A DNA stretch of 5,468 bases from Candidatus Poseidonia sp. (GTDB lineage: Archaea; Thermoplasmatota; Poseidoniia; Poseidoniales; Poseidoniaceae), in contig DUIU01000088.1 in assembly GCA_013330155.1 (NCBI GenBank), forward strand, positions 1-5,468. Direction: 5' to 3'. Position numbers and translations under genes: made by a program. Position 1 is the stretch's first letter. Each line of letters begins with the position of its first letter. Positions 1 to 5,301 of the stretch are shown in pieces. A model generated the notes under the pieces. It saw nothing but the letters and a program-made list of their open reading frames with translations. It was not told the DNA's origin and made no database searches.

Positions 1-749
1 GGAAGGAACTTTCGAACAAGCGATGGAGAAGGCAGCGATTCAAGCGAGGAAGAATCTATAGATGGATTTCCTGAGGATAATTGCTCAGAGACTCCACGAA
101 GATGTCCTGCACCGAGGACGGCCAAAACTCGACGCTCATCACCCAGGCCCCTCAGTTTGGAGGCGATGAAGGAATCGCGTTCGTCAATCAACACCTCGCC
201 TGCACCGGGGGAGAACCCTTTCAGCTCCTCCATCATCGTGGAAAGAAGGTCGCTGTCTTGGAGCAATTCATTGACATCAAGTTCCTCATCCGCATCCTCA
301 TCATCGTCCTCGAGGAGCGAGGTCATCAGCCTCCACTTTTCTCGAAGCCTCATGCGTTTCCAAGCACGTCGCAGGGTGATCTGAATGTCTCGGTCAACCA
401 GTTCAACCTCACACCCAACTTCGTTGGCCGCTTCCACAGCAGCCAGCAATTCGGCACCGGGTTGCTGCCCTTCATTGATGCCTAACTTGCGCTGTTCAGC
501 TGAGAGCATGGATTGCATCAGCACCATGGGCGCTTTTCCTTCTTTGATGACCTTGAGCAACCCCTCTTTGTCAAGGCGACGGTCGCTGACAAGGGCATCG
601 TACCTGCTTTTGCACAACTCAACCGCTACGACATCAGGTTGGTATTCAGCAATCTGCTGTCGTACCGCCTCAACCGAAGCGGTGGCGATGTGGGCGGTTC
701 CAAGCAAACGAAGGTTGCTGTGAACATCAATGGTGGGCGCCTCGGACAT
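1..749 (-). CDS. TraB/PrgY-family protein, C-terminus cut by window edge
   Basis: This is an open frame of 249 codons from the ATG at 749-747 to the left edge, with no stop, so the C-terminus is missing. Visible family motifs: GTAH at residues 17-20 followed by a Ser/Val helix; VAVELC with E44 and R49-Y50; LVDRDIQITLRRAW at 117-130, a hallmark of the archaeal/bacterial TraB-PrgY branch; ERDSFIASKL at 190-199; and GAGH at 213-216. The two GxxH motifs plus conserved Glu/Arg are shared with the TraB/PrgY/GumN/TIKI fold, proposed to be a metal-dependent protease in TIKI. The prokaryotic members are known from inhibition of enterococcal peptide pheromone, but their role in archaea is not known. 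Full-length members usually end in several membrane helices, which would lie beyond the edge. An acidic stretch (residues 147-158) separates the two halves. The start is supported by a GAGGTG ribosome binding site 5 nt upstream. It lies 44 bp downstream of lemA on the same strand, probably one operon. Family assignment is firm; function is not. Confidence 0.88.
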   Translation of the reverse strand, partial: MSEAPTIDVHSNLRLLGTAHIATASVEAVRQQIAEYQPDVVAVELCKSRYDALVSDRRLDKEGLLKVIKEGKAPMVLMQSMLSAEQRKLGINEGQQPGAELLAAVEAANEVGCEVELVDRDIQITLRRAWKRMRLREKWRLMTSLLEDDDEDADEELDVNELLQDSDLLSTMMEELKGFSPGAGEVLIDERDSFIASKLRGLGDERRVLAVLGAGHLRGVSEQLSSGNPSIDSSSLESLPSPSLVRKFL

Positions 750-754
750 CAAGC

Positions 755-760
755 CACCTC
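755..760 (-). promoter_or_regulatory. Shine-Dalgarno site of the TraB-family gene
   Basis: The minus strand reads GAGGTG, with 5 nt before the ATG at 749. It matches six bases of the complement of the 16S 3' end seen at the right of this window (CACCUC). It fixes the start at 749. An ATG slightly upstream on the same strand is followed shortly by an in-frame TGA and is not usable. Confidence 0.65.
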
Positions 761-793
761 AACCATCGGGCGAACCTGTGCGTGTGGATGAGT

Positions 794-1369
794 TCAGAAC
801 GAAATCTGAACGTTCTCTCGGGCAATGCCTTCAACGGACCAAAGTTCTCGTCGAACGCAACCTTTGATGCCAGCGACAATGTTGGATGGAATCATCTGAA
901 TGGCCTTGTTGAAGTTCGTGGAGGCAGCGTTGTAGAACTCTCGGCGGTCGGCGATTTGGTTCTCCAAGGTGACCAGTTGGTTCTGAAGGTTCAGGAAGTT
1001 TGTGTTCGCCTTGAGGTCAGGGTATTGCTCTGCGACCATGTTGATGCGAGGGAGCATGCCGGCGAGCATACCCTCTGCAGCAGCGACACCAGCCACGTCA
1101 CCTTGTGCAAGGCAACCTGCAGCCGTTTGGCGAGCGATAGCGAATTGCTCGAAAATTCCAGCCTCGTGCTCGGCGTAGCCCTTGACGATGCTGACCATGT
1201 TTGGAATCATGTCATAGCGTTGATTGAGAAGAACGTCGATGTTGTTCCATGCATTTTGGGCGTTTTCGTCCAAATTGATGAGTCGATTCCAAGTTGAAAA
1301 GAACCAAACAAGGAGAATCAAAGAGAACACAGCGGCTACAGCAATGGCGACAATGGTTGTTGTTTCCAT
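794..1369 (-). CDS. lemA: LemA family membrane-anchored protein
   Basis: The 191-aa product has the usual LemA length and full layout. A single N-terminal membrane helix (about residues 6-24) is followed by the signature at 39-59 containing AW, IDV, QRYD and IPN. Then come VKGYAEHE (62-69), a helical middle, YPDLKANTNFLNLQ (116-129) with E136 and R142/YN, and the terminal IPSNIVAG (160-167). LemA proteins are extended helical bundles projecting from the membrane. They are widespread in bacteria and sporadic in archaea, and the biochemical role is unsettled. The ATG at 1369 directly precedes the membrane helix and has no convincing Shine-Dalgarno. A TATA-like element 23-30 bp upstream would place the transcript start at or next to the ATG, so a leaderless mRNA is plausible (inference). 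The gene precedes the TraB-family gene by 44 bp on the same strand. Confidence 0.93.
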   Translation of the reverse strand: METTTIVAIAVAAVFSLILLVWFFSTWNRLINLDENAQNAWNNIDVLLNQRYDMIPNMVSIVKGYAEHEAGIFEQFAIARQTAAGCLAQGDVAGVAAAEGMLAGMLPRINMVAEQYPDLKANTNFLNLQNQLVTLENQIADRREFYNAASTNFNKAIQMIPSNIVAGIKGCVRRELWSVEGIARENVQISF

Positions 1370-1391
1370 GGTTCTGCCAGCCTCACTTACC

Positions 1392-1405
1392 TAATGAAAC
1401 CTTTG
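1392..1405 (-). promoter_or_regulatory. putative lemA promoter (BRE/TATA-like)
   Basis: On the minus strand, CAAAGG is followed by TTTCATTA, placed about 23-30 bp before the lemA ATG. This is the spacing expected of an archaeal TATA box if the mRNA is leaderless, and the lack of a good ribosome binding site agrees. The match to a TATA consensus (TTTATATA-like) is weak. The same TTTCATT element occurs in mirror image on the other strand at 1418-1424. Confidence 0.35.
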
Positions 1406-1411
1406 GGGGGC

Positions 1412-1427
1412 TCAAGCTTTCATTTTT
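1412..1427 (+). promoter_or_regulatory. putative TauE/SafE gene promoter (BRE/TATA-like)
   Basis: The plus strand reads TCAAGC followed by TTTCATTTTT. The TTTCATT at 1418-1424 is the inverted copy of the element proposed for lemA. If used as a TATA box, transcription would start near 1445-1450, leaving a leader of about 40 nt that holds a ribosome binding site. The element is weak by consensus. The support is its repeated, mirrored occurrence between two divergent genes. Confidence 0.3.
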
Positions 1428-1462
1428 GGGACAACATCATGAACGGGCATCGCCGCCTTCGT

Positions 1463-1485
1463 CTTGCTTCGGAAGGTGAAGCAGG
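1463..1485 (+). promoter_or_regulatory. ribosome binding site hairpin of the TauE/SafE gene
   Basis: AGGTGA at 1474-1479 matches the complement of the 16S tail and lies 9 nt before the ATG at 1489. A second AGGTG (1483-1487) lies 7 nt before the alternative ATG at 1495. The site sits in a potential hairpin: CTTGCTTC (1463-1470) pairs with GAAGCAGG (1478-1485) with one G-U, leaving GGAAGGT in the loop. The ribosome binding site call is sound; a regulatory role for the structure is inference. Confidence 0.5.
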
Positions 1486-1488
1486 TGC

Positions 1489-2307
1489 ATGGGGATGCTT
1501 GAATCCATTGTCGTCATGGTGGGTGTGTTCCTCATCGCCTTCATGTTCGCCCCCGTCGGCATGGGCGGAGGCATGCTCTTTGTCCCCCTCTTGCACTATG
1601 TAGCTGATTGGCCCATCGACGGGACATTGCTCGCTGTTTCTCTGACCCTGACATGGACCGTGAGCATCGGAAGCGGTCTGCGGCATCGCCGGGAAGGATT
1701 TCACAACGATGTGGCGATAAAATCGGCTCTTTATGGAGCGCTGATCGGAGCACTCATTGGTGTAGGCATCGTGAATGCCCTTGGCGATGGATTGGACAGT
1801 GTGTTCAAACTCCTCGCCATTGTGATGCTGATTTGGGCCCTTAACAAGACGTGGAAAAAGCGGCAAAAACCTGAGGCCTCGGATGAGAATGGAGAAGAAG
1901 GCATGGACATCAACCACCTCAACCTCCGCATTGGAGGCAGCATCGGTGGGGCCCTTTCCTCGGTCTTGGGCGTTGGAGCAGGTGTCATTTACGTCCCCGT
2001 GCTTCAGCAACAAGCATCCCTCGGACCGCGCACCTCCATTGGCTCAAGTTTGGCCATCATGATGGTCGTCGTCCCCGTGGCCATCGTTGCGTTGCTCACC
2101 ACGGCATCAAACGGCCTCATCGGCCAGTTGACCTCATTGCCGTGGTGGATTTACGTGCTTCCTCTCCTGGCCATCACCGGAGCGACCAGTGGGGCGAAAT
2201 TTGGCATTGAACGCATTAGCAAGGAGAACATCATGAACATCTTCATGGCGTTGGTTGCGGTTGTTCTTATCCGCTACATTTTGGACGTTGTTTCCATCAT
2301 GCTTTGA
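1489..2307 (+). CDS. TauE/SafE (TSUP) family membrane permease
   Basis: The 272-aa protein is very hydrophobic and has the two-fold repeat of the TauE/SafE family (formerly DUF81). Half one carries GMGGGMLFVPLL at 24-35; half two carries the matching GVGAGVIYVPVL at 161-172. About seven or eight membrane segments are visible, roughly 5-22, 46-64, 79-98, 104-119, 148-172, 181-205, 217-236 and 250-272. A charged soluble loop (about 120-145) joins the halves. Characterised relatives move sulfite, taurine-derived or other sulfonate anions, sulfoacetate or thiosulfate, and many members have unknown substrates, so only 'anion or sulfur-compound exporter/importer' can be inferred. The ATG at 1489 has a good ribosome binding site; 1495 is a close alternative that drops two residues. 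It is transcribed divergently from lemA, and its 3' end overlaps the convergent thiolase gene by 11 bp. No sulfur-metabolism gene lies nearby to fix the substrate. Confidence 0.9.
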   Translation: MGMLESIVVMVGVFLIAFMFAPVGMGGGMLFVPLLHYVADWPIDGTLLAVSLTLTWTVSIGSGLRHRREGFHNDVAIKSALYGALIGALIGVGIVNALGDGLDSVFKLLAIVMLIWALNKTWKKRQKPEASDENGEEGMDINHLNLRIGGSIGGALSSVLGVGAGVIYVPVLQQQASLGPRTSIGSSLAIMMVVVPVAIVALLTTASNGLIGQLTSLPWWIYVLPLLAITGATSGAKFGIERISKENIMNIFMALVAVVLIRYILDVVSIML

Positions 2308-3523
2308 TGGATTCAATGACCATGGCGATGCCTTGACCTCCACCGATACATGCCGTGGCCACACCGTAGCGACCTCCGGACCGATGAAGTTCATGGGCCA
2401 GCGTCAACACCAAACGGGTTCCTGTCGCTGCAAGAGGATGACCAAGTCCGACGGCCCCCCCGTTCACGTTCACTTTCTCAACGTCGATCTCGAGGTCGTT
2501 GATGCAAGCAACTGCTTGGCCTGCAAAAGCTTCGTTGATTTCCCAGCGGTCGATATCGTCGACCGTTAATCCGGCTCGCTCAAGGGCTTGGCGAGAGGAC
2601 GGGACTGGCCCATAGGCCATGATTGCCGGTTCAAGGCCCACGATGCCCCATGAGACAATTCGAGCCAAGGGCGCATCACCATCGGCTTTTGCTTGAGCAG
2701 CCGATTTGATGACAACAGCAGCGGCACCGTCAACAACACCGGAAGCGTTGCCAGCCGTGACAAAGGATTCAGGACCAAAAGCGGTTGGTAGACCAGAGAG
2801 TGATTCTTGGGTGGTTCCCCGAACCACGTGGTCCTCATCCTTGTGGGTGAGCACCGTTTCACCACGGCGCGACTTGATGGTGACCGGGACGATTTCTTGC
2901 TCAAACACTCCGTCGTCGATGGATTTGGTCGTGCGGGCATGGGAGAGCGCTGCGAAGGTGTCAATCTCCTCACGTGTGACTCCTTTTCTCCGACAGAGTT
3001 CGTCAGAAGTCTGTGCCATGAACAGGCCACAGGTCATGTCTTGAAGGTTGGTCATCATGTAATCCTCCACCTTTGGAGCACGTCCGAGCCTCCAGCCATC
3101 TCGAGCACCCCGTAGGATGTGCGGAGCTTGGGAAAGATTCTCCATGCCACCAGAGACGACGGTATTGGCTTCACCGAGTTTGATCATTTGAGCACCGGAG
3201 ACGATGGATTGAATGCCTGAACCGCAAATGCGGGAAAGGGTCAACATCGGGACTTCTTGAGGAATGCCAGCCTTGAGGCCAGCATGACGGGCACCGTAGA
3301 TGGACTGAGAACAGGTTTGCAGTGCATATCCCATGACGACGTGGTCAACGGAATCGGGAGAAGTGCCGGTTTTGTCAAGTGCACCTTGGATGGCCATAGC
3401 CCCCAATTCTTGTGCGCTGATGGTCTTGAGAGCACCACCTGCTTTACCGTCGCCTCGCTTTCCTCCAACCCATTCACAAAACGGTGTTCGAGCACCGCCA
3501 ACAATGACTACATCTTCGCTCAT
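2297..3523 (-). CDS. thiolase (acetyl-CoA C-acyltransferase family)
   Basis: The 408-aa product has the full thiolase II-type length and catalytic set: nucleophile C100 in SRICGSG, N330-E331 in NEAF, H362 in GLGHP and C392 in CIGGGQG. Thiolases condense two acyl-CoAs (acetoacetyl-CoA synthesis, EC 2.3.1.9) or cleave 3-ketoacyl-CoA in beta-oxidation (EC 2.3.1.16); sequence alone does not tell these apart. The intact acid/base Cys and His argue against the archaeal sterol-carrier-type thiolases that lack this arrangement. Residues 15-34 form a Gly/Lys-rich loop longer than the short GRFGGAL-type loop common after RTPF. The segment around residues 69-79 (QTCSQSIYGAR) departs from the usual Q-G-N-x-A-R pattern. 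The start MSEDVVIVGGARTPF is the standard N-terminus. No Shine-Dalgarno is visible; a TTCATA 23-30 bp upstream could serve a leaderless mRNA. No beta-oxidation partner is seen in the window. Confidence 0.95.
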   Translation of the reverse strand: MSEDVVIVGGARTPFCEWVGGKRGDGKAGGALKTISAQELGAMAIQGALDKTGTSPDSVDHVVMGYALQTCSQSIYGARHAGLKAGIPQEVPMLTLSRICGSGIQSIVSGAQMIKLGEANTVVSGGMENLSQAPHILRGARDGWRLGRAPKVEDYMMTNLQDMTCGLFMAQTSDELCRRKGVTREEIDTFAALSHARTTKSIDDGVFEQEIVPVTIKSRRGETVLTHKDEDHVVRGTTQESLSGLPTAFGPESFVTAGNASGVVDGAAAVVIKSAAQAKADGDAPLARIVSWGIVGLEPAIMAYGPVPSSRQALERAGLTVDDIDRWEINEAFAGQAVACINDLEIDVEKVNVNGGAVGLGHPLAATGTRLVLTLAHELHRSGGRYGVATACIGGGQGIAMVIESIKA

Positions 3524-3559
3524 GGTGGCTTCGAATCAAACGAGGGGTATGAACATCAC

Positions 3560-3581
3560 CATTGAACGCTTTCGTTCAATG
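3560..3581. repeat. perfect 9-bp inverted repeat, 4-nt spacer
   Basis: CATTGAACG at 3560-3568 and CGTTCAATG at 3573-3581 are exact reverse complements separated by CTTT. The dyad lies 36 bp upstream of the thiolase start and 7 bp downstream of the stop of the 4-TM gene, both read on the minus strand. No T-run follows on either strand, so it is not a typical intrinsic terminator. It may be an operator for the thiolase or an mRNA 3'-end hairpin. Confidence 0.55.
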
Positions 3582-3588
3582 CGGGGCA

Positions 3589-4200
3589 TCATTCCAGCCC
3601 ATTGTTGCTAACCATAAGCGGAATAGCCACGATGAGGGCGCAAATTCCATTGCAGAAGGCTGAGACACCAGCCCAAATGGCGAAAGCAGTGCCTTCGTCG
3701 CCGACGAGGTCAGCCAGTCCGGCATCGGGCGTTCCGCTGGCAAAGGAGGCGACACCCAGAACGAATTGAGCTACGAGGGTCCCAATGCCAAGCCAAACCC
3801 CTCGCTTCTCATAACGGGTCAAGAAAACGCCCGCTAGGATAAACCCAACCATACCAACGAGGCTTGAGAGGCCATCCAGCAGTTTGGCGGCGGCTGGATA
3901 AGCAATAACCTCCCCCGTGAGTGGGTCGACTGGTTCAAAAAAGAGACCGACCAAACCAAAGCTCTGAAGGACACCAGCAAGAATGAGGATGATGCCCATC
4001 ACTTTTGCAGCGCTTGATGGCGGTTGGAGGTAGATGTATTGCCCCGTCGGCATTTCTGCTGTTCCAGTCAACATCGTGCCTTGGTTCATGGGGGCGAAAC
4101 CGGTGGAAATGCTGATGGGTTGTGGCGCAAAGGCTTCGCCATCATCGGTTTTCTGTTGGCTTTCCTCAGTGAGGTCATCCCAAGGTGAAGAGGCTTCCAT
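3589..4200 (-). CDS. hypothetical four-helix membrane protein
   Basis: I do not recognise a family. The 203-aa product (from the ATG at 4200) has a polar, acidic, Pro/Thr/Met-containing N-terminal region of about 65 residues. Four membrane helices follow at about 67-87, 107-128, 134-155 and 171-196, and the tail is very short. The loop between helices 1 and 2 is acidic (EPVDPLTGEV), and helices 2 and 3 are joined by a short basic turn (RYEKRG). No catalytic or metal-binding motif is visible. The frame is open up to 4281, but the 27 extra residues are basic and unlike the rest. Starting there would also leave only a few bases to the divergent NAD kinase gene, so MEASSPWDDL at 4200 is preferred. 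A GAGAAAC-TATCAA element about 23-36 bp upstream could be a BRE/TATA box for a leaderless transcript. It precedes the thiolase by 65 bp on the same strand; functional linkage is not evident. Confidence 0.72.
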   Translation of the reverse strand: MEASSPWDDLTEESQQKTDDGEAFAPQPISISTGFAPMNQGTMLTGTAEMPTGQYIYLQPPSSAAKVMGIILILAGVLQSFGLVGLFFEPVDPLTGEVIAYPAAAKLLDGLSSLVGMVGFILAGVFLTRYEKRGVWLGIGTLVAQFVLGVASFASGTPDAGLADLVGDEGTAFAIWAGVSAFCNGICALIVAIPLMVSNNGLE

Positions 4201-4231
4201 GCATTGACTAGCGGGCCTCCCTCCTTGATAG

Positions 4232-4250
4232 TTTCTCGTTCGTGGAGAAA
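4232..4250. repeat. short dyad in divergent promoter region
   Basis: TTTCTC (4232-4237) and GAGAAA (4245-4250) form a 6-bp inverted repeat with a 7-nt spacer, between the divergent 4-TM and NAD kinase genes. On each strand GAGAAA could be the purine-rich BRE of an archaeal promoter, or the pair could bind a dimeric regulator. A 6-bp match in about 100 bp can easily arise by chance. Confidence 0.3.
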
Positions 4251-4288
4251 GGGTTGTGTTCTTGAAGCAGAGCCGTCTCACCCAAAAT

Positions 4289-4300
4289 GAGGGGGGAGAG
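4289..4300 (+). promoter_or_regulatory. G-rich ribosome binding site of NAD kinase gene
   Basis: The tract GAGGGGGGAGAG contains GAGG (9 nt from the ATG at 4302) and GGAG (3 nt from it), both partial complements of the 16S tail. It overlaps the rejected upstream ATG at 4287, which supports 4302 as the true start. Confidence 0.45.
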
Positions 4301-4301
4301 C

Positions 4302-5180
4302 ATGAACATCTTGGTGGTTTACAAGAAGAACTTCGAAGAAGTGCACGACGAGGGCTTGATGTCCCTCAAAACCATTCTTCAAGAGGTGGCCTCCACAAGT
4401 CACCAGGTTGACTACAAGCCAAGGGAACATGTGCGTCGAGCCGATTTCATCGCCCGTGATTTGGTGATTGTTTTTGGTGGCGATGGCACCCTTACCTCCC
4501 TTTCGCATAACATCGATGCGGCTACGCCCGTCATGGGCGTCAACTCACACCCTCGAACGGATGACCCAGAGGGAAGTTATGGATTCTACATGGATTCGTC
4601 CATGGCCACCTTTGCCGATGACGTCCAAGCGGTGTTTGCCGGCGAAGCCATCGTGAACGAACTTCCTCGCTTGCAGGCATTGATCGAGACCACTTCAGGA
4701 AACCGTTTCACCACCGACCCTGCGATGAATGACCTACTCATCGCTAACACGCACCAGTATGCCCCAAGCAAGTACCACATGCGGCGTGGCGAACAGCAAG
4801 CAAATCAACAGAGCAGTGGCTTGTTATTTTCCACATGGTTCGGCCAGGGCGCCTGGTTGCGAAATGCCTTGAGCGACGCCGAATTTGATGCCCTCAAAGG
4901 ACGTGGCGAGGGCGTGCGCTCAGCCCAACACTACTTCGTTTTGGCCCGCGACCTCTCACCAGAACAGCGCAAGGTTTCACCCTGGGCATGGATGGATTGG
5001 ACCGATGAAGAAACCACCATCACCTCGGACATGCATCGTGGCTATGTGGTCCCTGACGGTTGGGATGAAGTCCATTTCAATCGAGGAGCAACCATTACCG
5101 TGAACGCAGAAGCCCCGAAGTTGATGTTGCTCACGTTCAGAACGACCATTGAGGCCAAGCTGCGAGCGGCCTTTGATTGA
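4302..5180 (+). CDS. nadK: NAD kinase, NADK2-like branch
   Basis: The 292-aa product phosphorylates NAD to NADP (EC 2.7.1.23) by inference from family motifs. GGDGT is at 59-63, the diphosphate-binding loop of the NADK/diacylglycerol kinase superfamily. It also has VNSHP (80-84), NDLLIAN (143-149) in place of the usual N-E motif, SSGLLFSTWFGQGAW (171-185) in place of GLLxSTPTGSTAY, and a C-terminal beta region with FNRGATITV. The long insert after VNSHP, the SSGL...G.G..AW motif and the closing pattern resemble human mitochondrial NADK2 more than bacterial/archaeal PpnK, as judged from memory of those proteins. Start: the ATG at 4302 follows a G-rich GGGGAG tract and gives the typical MNILVVYKKN opening. 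The ATG at 4287 has no ribosome binding site and adds only MRGES. The gene is divergent from the 4-TM gene and convergent with the 16S. The Asp for Glu in the N-E motif is notable. Kinase superfamily membership is certain; sub-branch is likely. Confidence 0.87.
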   Translation: MNILVVYKKNFEEVHDEGLMSLKTILQEVASTSHQVDYKPREHVRRADFIARDLVIVFGGDGTLTSLSHNIDAATPVMGVNSHPRTDDPEGSYGFYMDSSMATFADDVQAVFAGEAIVNELPRLQALIETTSGNRFTTDPAMNDLLIANTHQYAPSKYHMRRGEQQANQQSSGLLFSTWFGQGAWLRNALSDAEFDALKGRGEGVRSAQHYFVLARDLSPEQRKVSPWAWMDWTDEETTITSDMHRGYVVPDGWDEVHFNRGATITVNAEAPKLMLLTFRTTIEAKLRAAFD

Positions 5181-5249
5181 ACCATGGTGCATCCACTGAT
5201 GGAGCAGTCAACGGACCATGCGGTGTAAAAAGTAAACTGCATGGGCGAT
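5181..5249. other. convergent spacer between NAD kinase and 16S terminator
   Basis: This short AT-richer spacer lies between the NAD kinase stop and the T-run of the 16S terminator. It has ACCATGGT just after the stop and another ACCATG 32 bp later, which could pair weakly. There is no open frame of note, no tRNA and no clear plus-strand terminator for the NAD kinase gene, although the 16S hairpin read on the plus strand is followed by a short T-rich GGTTTCTT. Confidence 0.4.
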
Positions 5250-5293
5250 AAAAAAAGGGTTGGAGACTGGGGTCGCAAGCGACCCCAGCCTCC
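5250..5293 (-). terminator. hairpin plus T-run terminator of the 16S gene
   Basis: Read on the minus strand just after the 16S 3' end, the two 15-nt arms at 5279-5293 and 5262-5276 pair completely with one G-U wobble (5289/5266). The apex reads G-CUUG-C, which belongs to the unusually stable CUUG tetraloop class. After 5 more nt (5257-5261) comes a run of seven T (complement of A 5250-5256). This has the form of an intrinsic terminator. It begins about 8 nt from the mature 16S end and would stop transcription before it runs antisense into the NAD kinase gene. In archaea the T-run is the essential element; the hairpin may instead aid 3'-end stability or trimming. Confidence 0.8.
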
Positions 5294-5301
5294 GGTTTCT
5301 T

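Noticed and set aside
81..723. Plus-strand open frames at 81-485, 157-384 and 385-723, one of them extremely Ser-rich
   Set aside because: They are antisense to the TraB-family gene. The Ser run is the complement of its Asp/Glu codons, and the minus frame has clear family motifs.
782..1297. 171-codon plus-strand open frame
   Set aside because: It is antisense to lemA, which matches its family from end to end; the plus product has no recognisable motif.
1420..2013. 197-codon minus-strand open frame rich in His/Glu
   Set aside because: It is antisense to the TauE/SafE gene. Its composition reflects the complement of membrane-helix codons, and it would begin inside the second half of the permease.
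2566..3030. 154-codon minus-strand open frame in another frame of the thiolase
   Set aside because: It is a same-strand shifted-frame shadow. The 408-residue thiolase frame is intact with all catalytic residues, so no frameshift needs to be invoked.
3518..3530. GCCACCATGA around the thiolase start, resembling a eukaryotic Kozak sequence
   Set aside because: The context is archaeal, with a 16S gene in the same window; the likeness is coincidental.
4201..4281. Upstream extension of the 4-TM gene to an ATG at 4281
   Set aside because: The added 27 residues are basic and unlike the rest. The start would nearly abut the divergent NAD kinase gene, leaving no promoter space.
4287..4301. Upstream ATG of the NAD kinase gene
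   Set aside because: It has no ribosome binding site before it and overlaps the G-rich site that serves the ATG at 4302.
5183..5220. CATGGT/ACCATG inverted repeat after the NAD kinase stop as a terminator
   Set aside because: Only six pairs, a long loop and no T-run on the plus strand.
5262..5293. The post-16S hairpin as one half of a 23S/16S processing stem or as a repeat element
   Set aside because: It is self-complementary with a tight loop and is followed by a T-run, so a terminator explains it better. No second copy is seen in the window.
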